Shown here: positions 26,346 through 34,650 of the stretch, piece by piece
Layout: each line of letters starts with the position of its first letter
Numbering within the stretch: the first letter of the stretch is position 1
From: Lactiplantibacillus plantarum
Lineage (GTDB): Bacteria; Bacillota; Bacilli; Lactobacillales; Lactobacillaceae
Length of the DNA stretch: 64,000 nt
Direction: 5' to 3'
NCBI RefSeq assembly: GCF_014131735.1
Contig: NZ_CP039121.1
Span: 1,550,001 to 1,614,000, forward strand
Notes under the pieces: generated by a model
The model's input: the letters and a program-made list of their open reading frames with translations, nothing else
Told to the model about the DNA's origin: nothing
Database searches by the model: none
Made by a program: the position numbers and the translations under genes

Positions 26346-26563
26346 ATCAAATATAGGAGGGGTGTTTTATGTCGGGCATTCGTTAGGGTGTTGTTGAGCG
26401 AAAAAAGTGGGTTGGACCCGCTTAGTTTCGTGTACCCTAATGTGACGAATGGCCTGGCAGATAGACATGCCGGACGGTTTTTGCGCACAGTTGGGATAAG
26501 ACTGTGCGCATTTTTAATTCGCAGAGCGTTAGGGTAAGTCACTTTGCGAAAGGATTATAAAAA
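26346..26563 (+). ncRNA. Structured leader with 5-codon ORF and internal terminator upstream of rsgA
   Basis: A good ribosome site (TAGGAGGGG, 26355) precedes ATG 26369 of a five-codon ORF reading MSGIR, stop at 26384. The ORF lies in the 5' strand of a long nested hairpin: ATTCGT (26378) with ACGAAT (26445), TAGGGT (26384) with ACCCTA (26434), CGAAA (26399) with TTTCG (26426), and AAGTGGGT (26405) with ACCCGCTT (26416) around a TGG loop. An intrinsic terminator follows (26482), then a hairpin at 26518-26550 just before the rsgA ribosome site with a second TTAGGGT in its loop that could pair with ACCCTAA. It does not match a riboswitch class I know; ribosome-mediated attenuation is the simplest model. 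Confidence 0.6.
26482..26515 (+). terminator. Intrinsic terminator inside the rsgA leader
   Basis: Ten-base perfect stem TGCGCACAGT/ACTGTGCGCA with T5, lying 49 bp before the rsgA start codon on the same strand and after the leader promoter, hence a likely attenuator. Confidence 0.85.
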
Positions 26564-27622
26564 TTGACAATTAATTTAATTAAATATGGATTGACGACGG
26601 CGGTTCAAGCCGACTTGACTAAGGAAAACGGTCAAATACTTGGCCGGATTATCGGCCAACATCGTGATTGGTACCAAGTCATCACGACGGCTGGGGAACG
26701 TTCAGCACAAGTTACGGGAAAACTGGCTTATGAAGCGGCCAGTCCCGCGGCATTTCCGGCGGTTGGGGATTGGGTGTGCCTATCTTCATCCGCTGATAAT
26801 CAGGCGCAGATTGAAGCAATCGCGCCACGGCAGAGTGTCTTGGCGCGCGGTGCCGTGAACCGCCAAGACGGCCAAATCATTGCGACAAATATTAATACCA
26901 TCTTTATCTGCATGTCATTGAACGCGGATTTTAATGTGCGGCGGTTAGAACGTTACCTGACGATTGCGTGGGATAGCGGTGCACTTCCGGTCATTGTCTT
27001 AACCAAGGCGGATCTCTGCACGGATCTAGCCACTAAGTTACGGGCTGTGGCGGATGTCAGTGTCGGCGTACCAACGATCACTTGTTCGGTCGAAACGGGT
27101 CAGGGTTTGGATGAATTGCAACCATACCTAACGACTGGTCAAACGGTGGCCTTCGTGGGCTCTTCGGGTGTCGGTAAGTCGACTTTGATTAACCGATTGT
27201 TGGGCCAGGATATCTTGGCGACGAAATCGATTCGTACAGATGATGACAAAGGGCGGCACACAACGACGAGTCGGCAATTAATACCGCTACCAACGGGCGC
27301 CTGTGTCATTGATACACCAGGAATGCGTGAGTTACAAATCTTCATGGGTGATTTAAATCAAACTTTCGCGGAAATTGCCGCATTGGCGACACAGTGTAAG
27401 TTTAATGATTGTACCCATACTAGCGAGCCTGGTTGTGCGGTACGGGCAGCAGTTGAGGTGGGCACGGTAACGTCTGAACGGTTACAAAGCTATCAAAAAT
27501 TACAACGTGAAATGAGCTATCAAGGACTCAATTCACGCCAGTTGGAGCAGGCTAAAATTCAGCGGATGTTCGGTGGCAAACAAGCGATGAAGCGTGTTAA
27601 ACAACGTTACCATCGCGACTGA
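26564..27622 (+). CDS. rsgA: Ribosome small subunit-dependent GTPase (RsgA/YjeQ family)
   Basis: 352-aa circularly permuted GTPase acting in 30S subunit maturation. Order seen: OB-fold region, then TKAD (G4, about residue 146), the P-loop GSSGVGKST (about residue 199), DTPGMRE (G3) and a C-terminal zinc site CKFNDCTHTSEPGC. The start is TTG 26564, ten bases after GAAAGG. It is longer than the ~300-aa RsgA of many Gram-positives and nearer E. coli size, so it may be a second copy, but the rest of the genome is not visible. Preceded by an elaborate leader. Confidence 0.9.
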   Translation: MTINLIKYGLTTAVQADLTKENGQILGRIIGQHRDWYQVITTAGERSAQVTGKLAYEAASPAAFPAVGDWVCLSSSADNQAQIEAIAPRQSVLARGAVNRQDGQIIATNINTIFICMSLNADFNVRRLERYLTIAWDSGALPVIVLTKADLCTDLATKLRAVADVSVGVPTITCSVETGQGLDELQPYLTTGQTVAFVGSSGVGKSTLINRLLGQDILATKSIRTDDDKGRHTTTSRQLIPLPTGACVIDTPGMRELQIFMGDLNQTFAEIAALATQCKFNDCTHTSEPGCAVRAAVEVGTVTSERLQSYQKLQREMSYQGLNSRQLEQAKIQRMFGGKQAMKRVKQRYHRD

Positions 27623-27649
27623 GTTGATAAGTAAATTAAAGAAGCTACT

Positions 27650-27683
27650 AAACGGGATGTCGGCAACGGCACCCCGTTTTATT
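27650..27683. terminator. Terminator between convergent rsgA and tetR-type genes
   Basis: AAACGGG/CCCGTTT stem with a 16-nt loop that is itself partly self-complementary; T-rich on the plus side. Probably serves rsgA. Confidence 0.75.
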
Positions 27684-28234
27684 TAGGACCTACTTTCGTT
27701 ATCGCGTAGAGTGAACCGAGTGACCTGTTGAGCGAGATAGGCCGGTGTTTCAACCATCCCATTCTGTTGCCAATGAACGAGCATATTGATGACCGCACCA
27801 GAAAAATAAGCCGTGTAGTACGGTTGGCGAAGCGCGGTATTGCTTGAACCGATAATACGGTCTTGTTTAATGAGTAATGCAAAGACGGCTTCGAAACTTT
27901 GAATAAAAATCTGGGCTTTTTCGTTTTTGATCAATAACGCATTTGTCGCTGCCATTTGTTGCATGAGAGTGAAATATTGAGTCATCAATACCTGCAATTT
28001 AACCTTTGATTGTCGCGGTAATTGGCGCAGATATTGAAGGATAGTCTGTTTTTGATAGGCCAAAATAATCTGATCGAAGTTGGCGAAATTACGGTAAAAA
28101 TAGGTGCGAGAAACCTGAGCGTGCTGACAAAGTTCTGTGATTGAAATACGACTGAGTGGTTTTTGCGACATAAGCTGTAGTAAGGCCGCATAAACCGCAG
28201 TTAAATTTTGGCGTTTTCGTGTTTGTGGGTCCAT
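27683..28234 (-). CDS. TetR-family transcriptional regulator
   Basis: 183-aa regulator: N-terminal HTH with LSRISITELCQHAQVSRTYFYRNF, followed by an all-helical ligand domain without recognisable specificity. AGGAGATG precedes the ATG. Divergent from a 14-TM multidrug-type exporter starting 90 bp away, the usual arrangement of a local repressor and its pump. Confidence 0.88.
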   Translation of the reverse strand: MDPQTRKRQNLTAVYAALLQLMSQKPLSRISITELCQHAQVSRTYFYRNFANFDQIILAYQKQTILQYLRQLPRQSKVKLQVLMTQYFTLMQQMAATNALLIKNEKAQIFIQSFEAVFALLIKQDRIIGSSNTALRQPYYTAYFSGAVINMLVHWQQNGMVETPAYLAQQVTRFTLRDNESRS

Positions 28235-28236
28235 TG

Positions 28237-28261
28237 GTTACAACATCTCCTTTTTTGTAAC
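28237..28261. promoter_or_regulatory. Candidate TetR operator
   Basis: GTTACA-n13-TGTAAC inverted repeat directly upstream of the TetR gene, spanning its ribosome binding site, in the 89-bp divergent promoter region shared with the exporter. Confidence 0.45.
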
Positions 28262-28323
28262 GTAAGTATTTATTTATGACCATTTTACCAGATATACTCC
28301 CATTAACTTAACGGGAGGCGATT

Positions 28324-30027
28324 ATGATGAAAAAATCGACGAAAGTAATTGCAATGATGATGATTGGCATTTTTCTATGTATGCTTGATACGACGGTTAT
28401 GAATATTGCGTTGCCAGCAATTCAGACGGGACTAAATACTGATTTGACGCACCTGTCGTGGGCACTGAATATTTACACCGTCCTGTTTGCTAGTCTGGCG
28501 ATTCCACTCGGTCGGTTAGCGGATGTCTGGGGACGTGGGCGGATGTACTTGATTGGACTCGGGCTCTTTGGTATTGGTTCACTAACTTCTGGATTGAGTC
28601 TCAGTGTCGGGCTGCTGATTACTGGCCGAGCGATTCAAAGTATTGGTGCGGCCATCGTCTTCCCGGCTAGTATGACGATTGGTATTCAGAGTGTTGCACT
28701 CAGCAGGCGTACGGGGGTCATTGCAAGCTTGGGCGTGATGCAAGGGCTAGCCGCAGCGTTAGGACCAACCATTGGTGGTGCGGTCACTCAATTTTGGGGG
28801 TGGCGGGGAATTTTCCTGATTAACGTGCCTTTAGTTGCCGTCGCGTTGTGTGGTTGCATCGCCTGGCTATCATGGCGGCACCCTAGTCATGGTCAAGTAA
28901 AACTAGACCTCGGTGGGAGTGCCTTAGTGATGACGACCTTATTGGCATTGACGTTGGTCCTGGTTAAAGGTAATGACTGGGGATGGACGAGTCGCGTAGT
29001 CCTGAGCCTGGGCGTCACTAGTGCGCTAACATTGATTGCCTTTGTCTGGATGGAGGCCCACGTCTCAGCGCCGATGGTCCCATTAGCCCTATTTAAAGAC
29101 CGACAGTTTAACGGTGCGGCGTTAGCGACCGTGTTATCAGGGGTCTTTATGGTGGGACTATTAGTCTTGATGCCGAGTTTCTTCACGAAAGTTCAAAGTA
29201 AGACGGAATTGATGGCGGCGATTATGATTACGCCCGCTTCAATGATGATTTTTATTTTTTCACCAATCAGTGGTTTCTTGTTAGCAAAGCTTGGTGCGCG
29301 GCGCGTGATCTTTAGTGGTAGTCTCGCAATAGCTACGGGTTATGGGGTACTTAGCTTGATGAGTCCTAGTCAGTACTGGCAGTTTGCATTGGCGGCGTTA
29401 CTGGTTGGTGCGGGCTACGGCACGATTATTGGGCCAATTACGGTATTAGCGGCCGGTGATTTTACCGGTGAGTTACTGACAGCGTCACAAAGTGTGATTG
29501 GCGTGTTTCGGCAAATTGGCACATCGTTGGCCGTAGCCATTTTTGTGTCAGCTTTAGCCGCTAATTTGACAACGGCTAAGACACAGATACGAACGTATGC
29601 AACGACGACGGTCACTACTTTATCAATTCCTAAGCAAGCCAAACGTGATACGTTACGCGTGGTTGACCACCAATTAGCAACTGAGCAAACCGCGCAAACG
29701 GTCCACGAGCCAATCACGGCGGCTAAGGCCCGCCGGTTGGTTGCTGCCAATTATATGCAAGTGTTAAAAGCACGGTCATTGCAGTCCGCTCCAGTGCGTA
29801 TCAAAGCTCAAATTCATCAGCAGGTGGCCCAAAAGGTTCACAGTCAAGTTAAACACACTAATCAGCGAATAAGGACTGCTGCATCAGCGATTAAGGCCAA
29901 AACCAAAATTGAGTTAACTGCTGCGTTTATGCGCCCCTACCAAGTCGCTTGGCCATTCACACTATTGCTAGTGATGACGACCTGGTGTTTTGCGGGACGG
30001 GAGCGGAAAAGTGGCAAGCCGAGTTAA
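28324..30027 (+). CDS. MFS multidrug-type exporter (DHA2/EmrB-QacA, 14 TM)
   Basis: 567-aa proton-driven exporter. The start is LCMLDTTVMNIALPAI (motif D1), then PLGRLADVWGRGRMY (motif A) and GAAIVFPASMTIG; the repeated helices continue to about residue 420. Unusually, about 110 hydrophilic, Lys/Thr/Gln-rich residues (roughly 420-535) separate the penultimate from the last membrane helix; shorter loops are usual there. GGGAGG precedes the ATG. Probably repressed by the divergent TetR protein. Substrate unknown. Confidence 0.9.
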   Translation: MMKKSTKVIAMMMIGIFLCMLDTTVMNIALPAIQTGLNTDLTHLSWALNIYTVLFASLAIPLGRLADVWGRGRMYLIGLGLFGIGSLTSGLSLSVGLLITGRAIQSIGAAIVFPASMTIGIQSVALSRRTGVIASLGVMQGLAAALGPTIGGAVTQFWGWRGIFLINVPLVAVALCGCIAWLSWRHPSHGQVKLDLGGSALVMTTLLALTLVLVKGNDWGWTSRVVLSLGVTSALTLIAFVWMEAHVSAPMVPLALFKDRQFNGAALATVLSGVFMVGLLVLMPSFFTKVQSKTELMAAIMITPASMMIFIFSPISGFLLAKLGARRVIFSGSLAIATGYGVLSLMSPSQYWQFALAALLVGAGYGTIIGPITVLAAGDFTGELLTASQSVIGVFRQIGTSLAVAIFVSALAANLTTAKTQIRTYATTTVTTLSIPKQAKRDTLRVVDHQLATEQTAQTVHEPITAAKARRLVAANYMQVLKARSLQSAPVRIKAQIHQQVAQKVHSQVKHTNQRIRTAASAIKAKTKIELTAAFMRPYQVAWPFTLLLVMTTWCFAGRERKSGKPS

Positions 30028-30155
30028 GTCACGTTGATGGGGATGGACTTCAGGCACTTTTGAATAGCTGAGCCGGGAGGGCCGCGAAGGTGATTGCCAC
30101 CACTGACTTTGGAACTTGCCATCGAACTTAGATTTGCGAGCATGTGAGGCGCTTA

Positions 30156-30164
30156 TGCTATAAT
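30156..30164 (+). promoter_or_regulatory. Extended -10 promoter of the SPFH gene
   Basis: TGCTATAAT (TG at 30156, TATAAT at 30159) 24 bp before the ATG, with TTGCGA at 30134 as a poorly spaced (19 bp) -35. Confidence 0.55.
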
Positions 30165-30187
30165 AAGGGCCAAAGGGGGTAGTCTTG

Positions 30188-31054
30188 ATGAAAGAAAAAC
30201 AAGTGTTTCATATCAATGGCTATATTGGTCTAGTGTTAGCGATCGCATTTGTGTTAGTTGGCGGTTGGCTGGTTTGGGCCGGTGCGACTGGCGATCATTT
30301 TGCGAGTATCTTTTTGGGCGCATTGCTAATTATTATTGCGGCCTTTGGGGCTAGTTCGCTAACAATTGTGGGCCCCAACGAGGCGCGCGTGTTAACATTT
30401 TTTGGTAAGTATATCGGGACAATTCGTGATTCAGGGCTGTTTATGACCGTTCCGTTAACCAGTAAGTTTTCCATTTCACTGCGGGTCCGCAACTTTAACA
30501 GTGCCATTTTAAAAGTTAATGACCTCCGGGGAAATCCCGTGGAAATTGCGGCCGTTATCGTGTTTAAAGTTGTTGATACCAGTATGGCACTCTTTGCAGT
30601 GGATGATTATGAACAATTTGTTGAGATTCAAAGTGAATCAGCGGTGCGGCACGTGGCCTCTGAATATCCATATGATACGTTTGATGACGACAAGAAGATT
30701 ACGCTGCGGAGCAATCCAACCGAAGTTTCTGACCGGTTAATGGAAGAACTTCAAGAACGGCTAAATGTTGCGGGGGTCGAGATCGTTGAGACGCGCTTAA
30801 CGCATCTCGCATACGCGACTGAAATCGCCAGTGCGATGTTACAACGCCAACAATCTTCGGCAATTCTATCTGCTCGCAAGGTCATCGTGGAAGGGGCCGT
30901 TTCAATCACGGAAGACACGATCGCCCGTTTAGAGAAAGATACGGGGATGCAGCTATCAGACGATAAGAAACTGCAACTGATCAATAACATGATGGTCACC
31001 ATTATTTCGGAGCGGGGTACGCAGCCGATTGTGAATACTTCGGAAGTTAAGTAG
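30188..31054 (+). CDS. SPFH-domain (stomatin/prohibitin-like) membrane protein
   Basis: 288-aa protein: two N-terminal hydrophobic segments (about residues 8-30 and 40-58) followed by an SPFH/Band 7 domain (VGPNEARVLTFFGKYIGT ... VRNFNSAILKVNDLRGNPVEIAAVIVFKV) and a helical C-terminus (ASAMLQRQQSSAILSARKVIVEGA). Such proteins scaffold membrane microdomains and often accompany proteases. ATG 30188 follows AAAGGGGG; a TTG lies one codon upstream. Its last 64 bp form one side of the direct repeat bounding the integrated element, so the C-terminal codons were probably rebuilt by the insertion without loss. Confidence 0.85.
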   Translation: MKEKQVFHINGYIGLVLAIAFVLVGGWLVWAGATGDHFASIFLGALLIIIAAFGASSLTIVGPNEARVLTFFGKYIGTIRDSGLFMTVPLTSKFSISLRVRNFNSAILKVNDLRGNPVEIAAVIVFKVVDTSMALFAVDDYEQFVEIQSESAVRHVASEYPYDTFDDDKKITLRSNPTEVSDRLMEELQERLNVAGVEIVETRLTHLAYATEIASAMLQRQQSSAILSARKVIVEGAVSITEDTIARLEKDTGMQLSDDKKLQLINNMMVTIISERGTQPIVNTSEVK

Positions 31055-31066
31055 GAACGTTGATAT
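30991..31066 (+). repeat. attL-like repeat: SPFH gene 3' end
   Basis: About 76 bp, repeated imperfectly at 34651-34726. Identical blocks: 18 nt at 31991-equivalent start (30991), 20 nt at 31028 and 17 nt at 31049. It covers the last codons and stop of the SPFH gene, the usual kind of site for a tyrosine-recombinase element. Confidence 0.75.
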
Positions 31067-31093
31067 AACAACATCTATAAGATAATAACAATC

Positions 31094-31129
31094 AAGGCGA
31101 GCCTTATTTTTTAAGGCTTGCCTTTTTTT
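31094..31129 (+). terminator. Intrinsic terminator after the SPFH gene
   Basis: AAGGCGAGCCTTA/TAAGGCTTGCCTT stem with one G-T pair and T7. It lies just inside the element, so it is element-borne and replaces the ancestral terminator now found at 34755. Confidence 0.88.
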
Positions 31130-31191
31130 CCGTAACGAGTGCCGTAATGTTTTGGCAATCTTTTTGTTAAAAACGATGAATTTCAGTAAAT

Positions 31192-32399
31192 TTAGTTTAA
31201 AAATGTATTCAGTTTTTTTACTGTGTCTTCCTTAATTTTTGGCGTGATTTCCGCGTACAATTTGGTGGTCTCTGAATCAACGTGTCCCATTAAGTCTTGA
31301 ATGTCGTTAATATCTACGCCAGTTTCGCGTAATCGTACACCATAAGTGTGACGACACCCATGAACGTTTAAACGAGGAATACCCGCACGATCACAGATTC
31401 TGGGCATGGCAACTTGTGCAGAAGTAATGGCCAGAGGGTAACCGTGAAACTTTCCCGTGGGCTTGATAAAGATGAAGTCATTCAAGTCAATATCAGACCG
31501 ATTGAGCTTAATTATTTCATTTGGATGAGTTTGTTTAAATAGATCCGGTAGTGCATCATAGGCGCAATCTGTTAAAGGAATCTTCCGAATACTTTTTGTC
31601 GTTTTGGGCGTGTCTAGCATCATATCTTTTAATCCAATGTCATTTACCTTAACTTCAGAGTTATAAATGCGAATGGTGTCGATACTGATTATGCAATGCT
31701 TGAAGTCTACTCGTGACCATCTAAGAGCCAGATCTTCTCCAACTCGTAAGCCACAGTCGAACATGAGTAGGAAAAAGGGGTACCACAATGATAGATGTTC
31801 CAACTGAGCGGCCTATAAAAATTTATCGGTTTGTTCCTTAGTGAAATAGCGCATTTTTCTAACCTCGTGACGATACTTGCGATTGAATTCTACATGTCGA
31901 GTAGGGTTAACTTTGATGTAATCTAAGCGTACAGCTTTCTCTAGGGCGTTTGAGAGCGTCTGATTGATGGACTGGACTGTGTTCCAACCATATCCATGTT
32001 TAGAACGTCCAGCTCCTTCTTCCATGAAAAGGTTATTGATAAATTTCTGATGAACATTAAACGAATAATCTTTAAGCTGGTAATCACCAATTCGGGGATT
32101 GATGTAGAATCTGATATTCCGACGATGGATTTGAATGGTATCCACCTTTACATTTACTTTTAAGTTATCGATCCAGTACATCAGATACTCGCCCAGTGTC
32201 ATGTTGGCCTTGCTATTCGATAATCGGTTGTTAGCCACAGCTTCGGCCTCAATTAGCTTAGCAGCATCTTGGGCTGCTCGCTTGGTTTAAATCCTTGCCG
32301 GTGTACTGGTTTTTGCTTACCGGTTCCAGTATCCATGCCTTGATAAGCCATAAATTGCCAACGCTTTTTACTACCAAAATCTGTTGTGTATTCAGGAAC
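31192..32399 (-). pseudogene. Tyrosine-recombinase integrase, disrupted
   Basis: Reads as a phage/ICE-type integrase of about 400 aa in pieces. N-terminal arm-binding segment at 32399-32289 (KKRWQFMAYQGMDTGTGK); a one-base loss in an A run near 32286 shifts frame; the SAM-like core-binding domain (MTLGEYLMYWIDNL) follows; an in-frame TAG at 31813-31815 interrupts ahead of the catalytic domain. Catalytic residues are otherwise present: Arg in DCGLRVGEDLALRW, HGCRHTYGVRL, the GH of LMGHVDSETT and the Tyr of KLYAEI. No start codon remains: a TAA directly precedes the first readable codon. Non-functional unless suppressed. Confidence 0.85.
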
Positions 32400-32603
32400 G
32401 AATTAAATAGGATCAAAGACATTGTAATTTAGAGCGGCAAAGAATGGCATTACTATCGCATTTTTGGAGGCTTCTTCAGTTTTCAACATTTCATGCTGTC
32501 GCCTTTTTTGACAAACTATTTATTTTGCTTTCAACTTCACTGAAAAAAAGAAAATTTTGAGTTAGAAATTGGTGATATCAAGAACGGTGAGTTTAACTTT
32601 AAG

Positions 32604-32870
32604 TTGAAATATTATGTCTATCAAGTCGAAAAAGGCTCATTAAGTGAGACCATAACAATTGAAATTAATGTTACTTTCAATAAAAGCGACTTTGAAAACT
32701 GGCCTACCTATGATCCTGCAGAATCACTTGAGAAAACAGTAAGAGCTATGTTTGTGATGGCCGCAGTTATTTCAATCGGAGTTGTAGTTGCTAGTTCATC
32801 GCCTGTTACGGGTGTTGCCGCAACATTTTTAGCGCTTGCTACAAATTTCTTAACAAATAATAAAGTATAG
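32604..32870 (+). CDS. Hypothetical small membrane protein (possible fragment)
   Basis: 88 residues from a TTG at 32604: a polar N-terminal half and one or two C-terminal hydrophobic segments (MFVMAAVISIGVVVASSS and GVAATFLALATNFL). The frame is open upstream to a TGA at 32541 with coding-like sequence but no start codon, so the gene may be 5'-truncated or use the TTG with a weak GGTGAG site. Not recognised as a family. It lies inside the relic element, directly after the broken integrase and on the opposite strand. Confidence 0.4.
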   Translation: MKYYVYQVEKGSLSETITIEINVTFNKSDFENWPTYDPAESLEKTVRAMFVMAAVISIGVVVASSSPVTGVAATFLALATNFLTNNKV

Positions 32871-32954
32871 GTTAAAGAAAAATTTAGATGAAAAATGAAC
32901 AAGATGAGAAACCAAAATTAGTTTCTCACCTTGTCTTTTTTAACGCTCAGATTC

Positions 32955-33485
32955 CTATACTAGAAATCCTATAATTGCCATTACGAACAATGCGGAATAG
33001 GATTTCAAATGGTACCTAACTAAATCTTTGTGGTCCTGTTCGTTTGGTAGTAGAAAAGCTTGTTTTTCAATGGGATGCTCATGCCAAATAGGTTGTTGTC
33101 TCCAAAAATCATACAGTTGTTGGGGAAGTGCTATTGCAGGTGGAATTGCCATTATAAAGCCTATAATGGCTGGCCAGAATGGGGTTCTGCTATTTCCGAA
33201 AGCAATTACGTAAAAGCTCCATATAAGTGAACCATAAAAACAACATTTAGCAACTGTAAATTCTAACCAGAAGAGTAGTTCGTTTTTTAGGGAACTTCTA
33301 CGATACGTTTGAAGAACTTTTTTCTTGAGCTGCCTAATTTTGCGACGGGAGTCGTTCTTTCTTAGAAAAAGTCCCCAAAAATATAGCTCGTCCGATCTGG
33401 TATAGTTCATAATTCTTTTTTGAATCTTAATGACATATGTGAGTAAGATAAACTCAACTAACACTGCCAATCCCAATAATAGCAA
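32955..33485 (-). CDS. Hypothetical membrane protein in the relic element
   Basis: 176 aa: an N-terminal membrane segment (LLLGLAVLVEFILLTYVI), a strongly basic stretch (about residues 42-66, rich in Arg/Lys), two central hydrophobic segments (FYGSLIWSFYVIAFG; FWPAIIGFIMAIPPAIAL) and a C-terminal one. The start is TTG 33485 after AAGGAGGG, a good site, so it is probably translated. No family recognised; could be cargo such as superinfection exclusion or immunity, which is speculation. Confidence 0.6.
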   Translation of the reverse strand: MLLLGLAVLVEFILLTYVIKIQKRIMNYTRSDELYFWGLFLRKNDSRRKIRQLKKKVLQTYRRSSLKNELLFWLEFTVAKCCFYGSLIWSFYVIAFGNSRTPFWPAIIGFIMAIPPAIALPQQLYDFWRQQPIWHEHPIEKQAFLLPNEQDHKDLVRYHLKSYSALFVMAIIGFLV

Positions 33486-33632
33486 ATTTCTCCCTCCTTA
33501 AAGAGCTACTCTTATCTCATCTCTGATAGTGACTTATCATGAGTGTTAGAGATATACTATCGCTGATTTTAGACGCTGAAACCTTAACAGTTAAGCCAAC
33601 GTGGTGTTTATTGTATTCGGCCACGATAACTG

Positions 33633-33678
33633 CCTACATGTATAAATGACATGGTATCATGCCATTTATGTATGTAGG
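33633..33678. repeat. 46-nt imperfect hairpin inside the relic element
   Basis: Twenty-base arms starting CCTACAT and ending ATGTAGG, loop GGTATC; three mismatches, two of which would be G-U pairs in RNA. The flanking 33486-33820 stretch otherwise holds only a short interrupted reading frame. Confidence 0.6.
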
Positions 33679-33820
33679 TTGCTAATGACTCTTTTAATTG
33701 ATGGTTATGTTGGTTTTCTCAAAGAGGCCAACTTTAACTAGGTAACAATTAATGAGATCATAGCAGCACTTGAACCTATTAATCAAGAACCATTAATTTC
33801 TCCATTTAATCAATGTGTAG

Positions 33821-34030
33821 CTATTTGTTGTTATCTTTAATTTTTTTATGTAAAAAATTATGTCTATCCGAGATAAGCGTAAGTAATTCTGTCAGATCAT
33901 CATCAGTAGCATAGTCTCGAATGAAGCCTTTAGCCGTAGAACGTTTGACAATGTATTTTTTTCTTTCCTTATTTTTCTCGTCCCATTTTTTATTAGCCTT
34001 AATGCGTGCCTCACTTAGTTTTTCACCCAT
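33821..34030 (-). CDS. Small basic protein, possible ribbon-helix-helix type
   Basis: 69 aa from ATG 34030 (MGEKLSEARIKANKKWDEKN...). Highly charged, with a predicted helix-rich body: an Arc/CopG-like character is suggested by SEARIKANKKWDEKNKER and the following KKYIVKRSTAKGFIRDYA strand-helix pattern, common in plasmid and phage regulators, but I cannot confirm the fold. A GGTGG site precedes it. Its ATG overlaps the stop of the gene upstream (TAATG), so the two are translationally coupled. Confidence 0.6.
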   Translation of the reverse strand: MGEKLSEARIKANKKWDEKNKERKKYIVKRSTAKGFIRDYATDDDLTELLTLISDRHNFLHKKIKDNNK

Positions 34031-34167
34031 TATAATTTCACCACCCAATAGATAGTAACAATCACGATTACAGCCAACAATCCCCAAAGTATTGCATCTT
34101 TCCAGTCACGCAAATTCAGTTCAAGTTCCACATTAATATGTTTGCGATGGATGTTGATGAGTTTCAT
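34030..34167 (-). CDS. 45-aa single-pass membrane peptide
   Basis: Polar N-terminus (MKLINIHRKHINVELEL), then a C-terminal membrane segment (ILWGLLAVIVIVTIYWVV) ending KL. GGAGTGAG lies six bases before the ATG. Stop and start overlap with the downstream small basic gene. A one-TM peptide coupled to a DNA-binding-like protein within a mobile relic recalls type I toxin or immunity modules, but this is inference only. Confidence 0.6.
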   Translation of the reverse strand: MKLINIHRKHINVELELNLRDWKDAILWGLLAVIVIVTIYWVVKL

Positions 34168-34204
34168 TTTGCTCACTCCTTTGCTATAATAAAAGTGTAA
34201 TAAA

Positions 34205-34224
34205 GAGGGCGGGCGAGCGCCCTC
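34205..34224. repeat. GC-rich hairpin upstream of the small coupled genes
   Basis: GAGGGCG-n6-CGCCCTC; on the minus strand it is followed by TTTATTA, so it could act as a weak terminator ahead of the 45-aa gene, or as a regulatory stem. Confidence 0.5.
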
Positions 34225-34361
34225 CGTGAAAGAATTACCAATCAATCGAAATTTTGAAGTCTATGATTATCAAGTGAACCGCAAATTCTAACTTGATATG
34301 AATGGGCTTCTTTTTCATATGACGGGGAAATTTAATCACCTCCTCTTTAGTACATCAATCA

Positions 34362-34385
34362 CTTTACACGTTATGACGTGTAAAG
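34362..34385. promoter_or_regulatory. Perfect 10-bp dyad, candidate repressor operator
   Basis: CTTTACACGT-TATG-ACGTGTAAAG, flanked by CATC and GATG. Seventeen bases away on the minus strand lies GAGGAGGTG, a strong ribosome site, so this probably is an operator/promoter for leftward transcription toward the small coupled genes. The remaining bases of 34386-34650 hold nothing recognisable. Confidence 0.5.
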
Positions 34386-34650
34386 TCGATGAATAATTTC
34401 AAAATATCCACGCGGTTTAGATGTGGGCATAGACGGATAGTTCTCGGGTAGTAGAAAATCAAGAAAAAAGAGAAATTTCTGCCGGGTGAGGTCCGACATC
34501 TATCAGTTATGCAAGTTGACTCGTATTTCATTTTTATTTTGTGGTGAAGAAATCATGTTGAAATAGAAAAACAATCAATCCAAAATTGTAAAAAGAGCCT
34601 GTTTAGGGTGCCTTGTAAAGGCAGTAAAACCTAGTAATAGAAAAAGGCTA

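Noticed and set aside
33685..33837. Interrupted frame starting ATG 33685 with a TAG after 18 codons and further coding-like sequence
   Set aside because: Too short to identify, no clear ribosome site, and its end is antisense to a better-supported gene; at most a decayed fragment.
34235..34339. 27- to 34-codon leftward ORF behind the strong GAGGAGGTG in the relic element
   Set aside because: The GTG overlaps the ribosome site and the ATG is about 18 bases away, so neither start is well placed; kept only as a hint that leftward transcription begins here.
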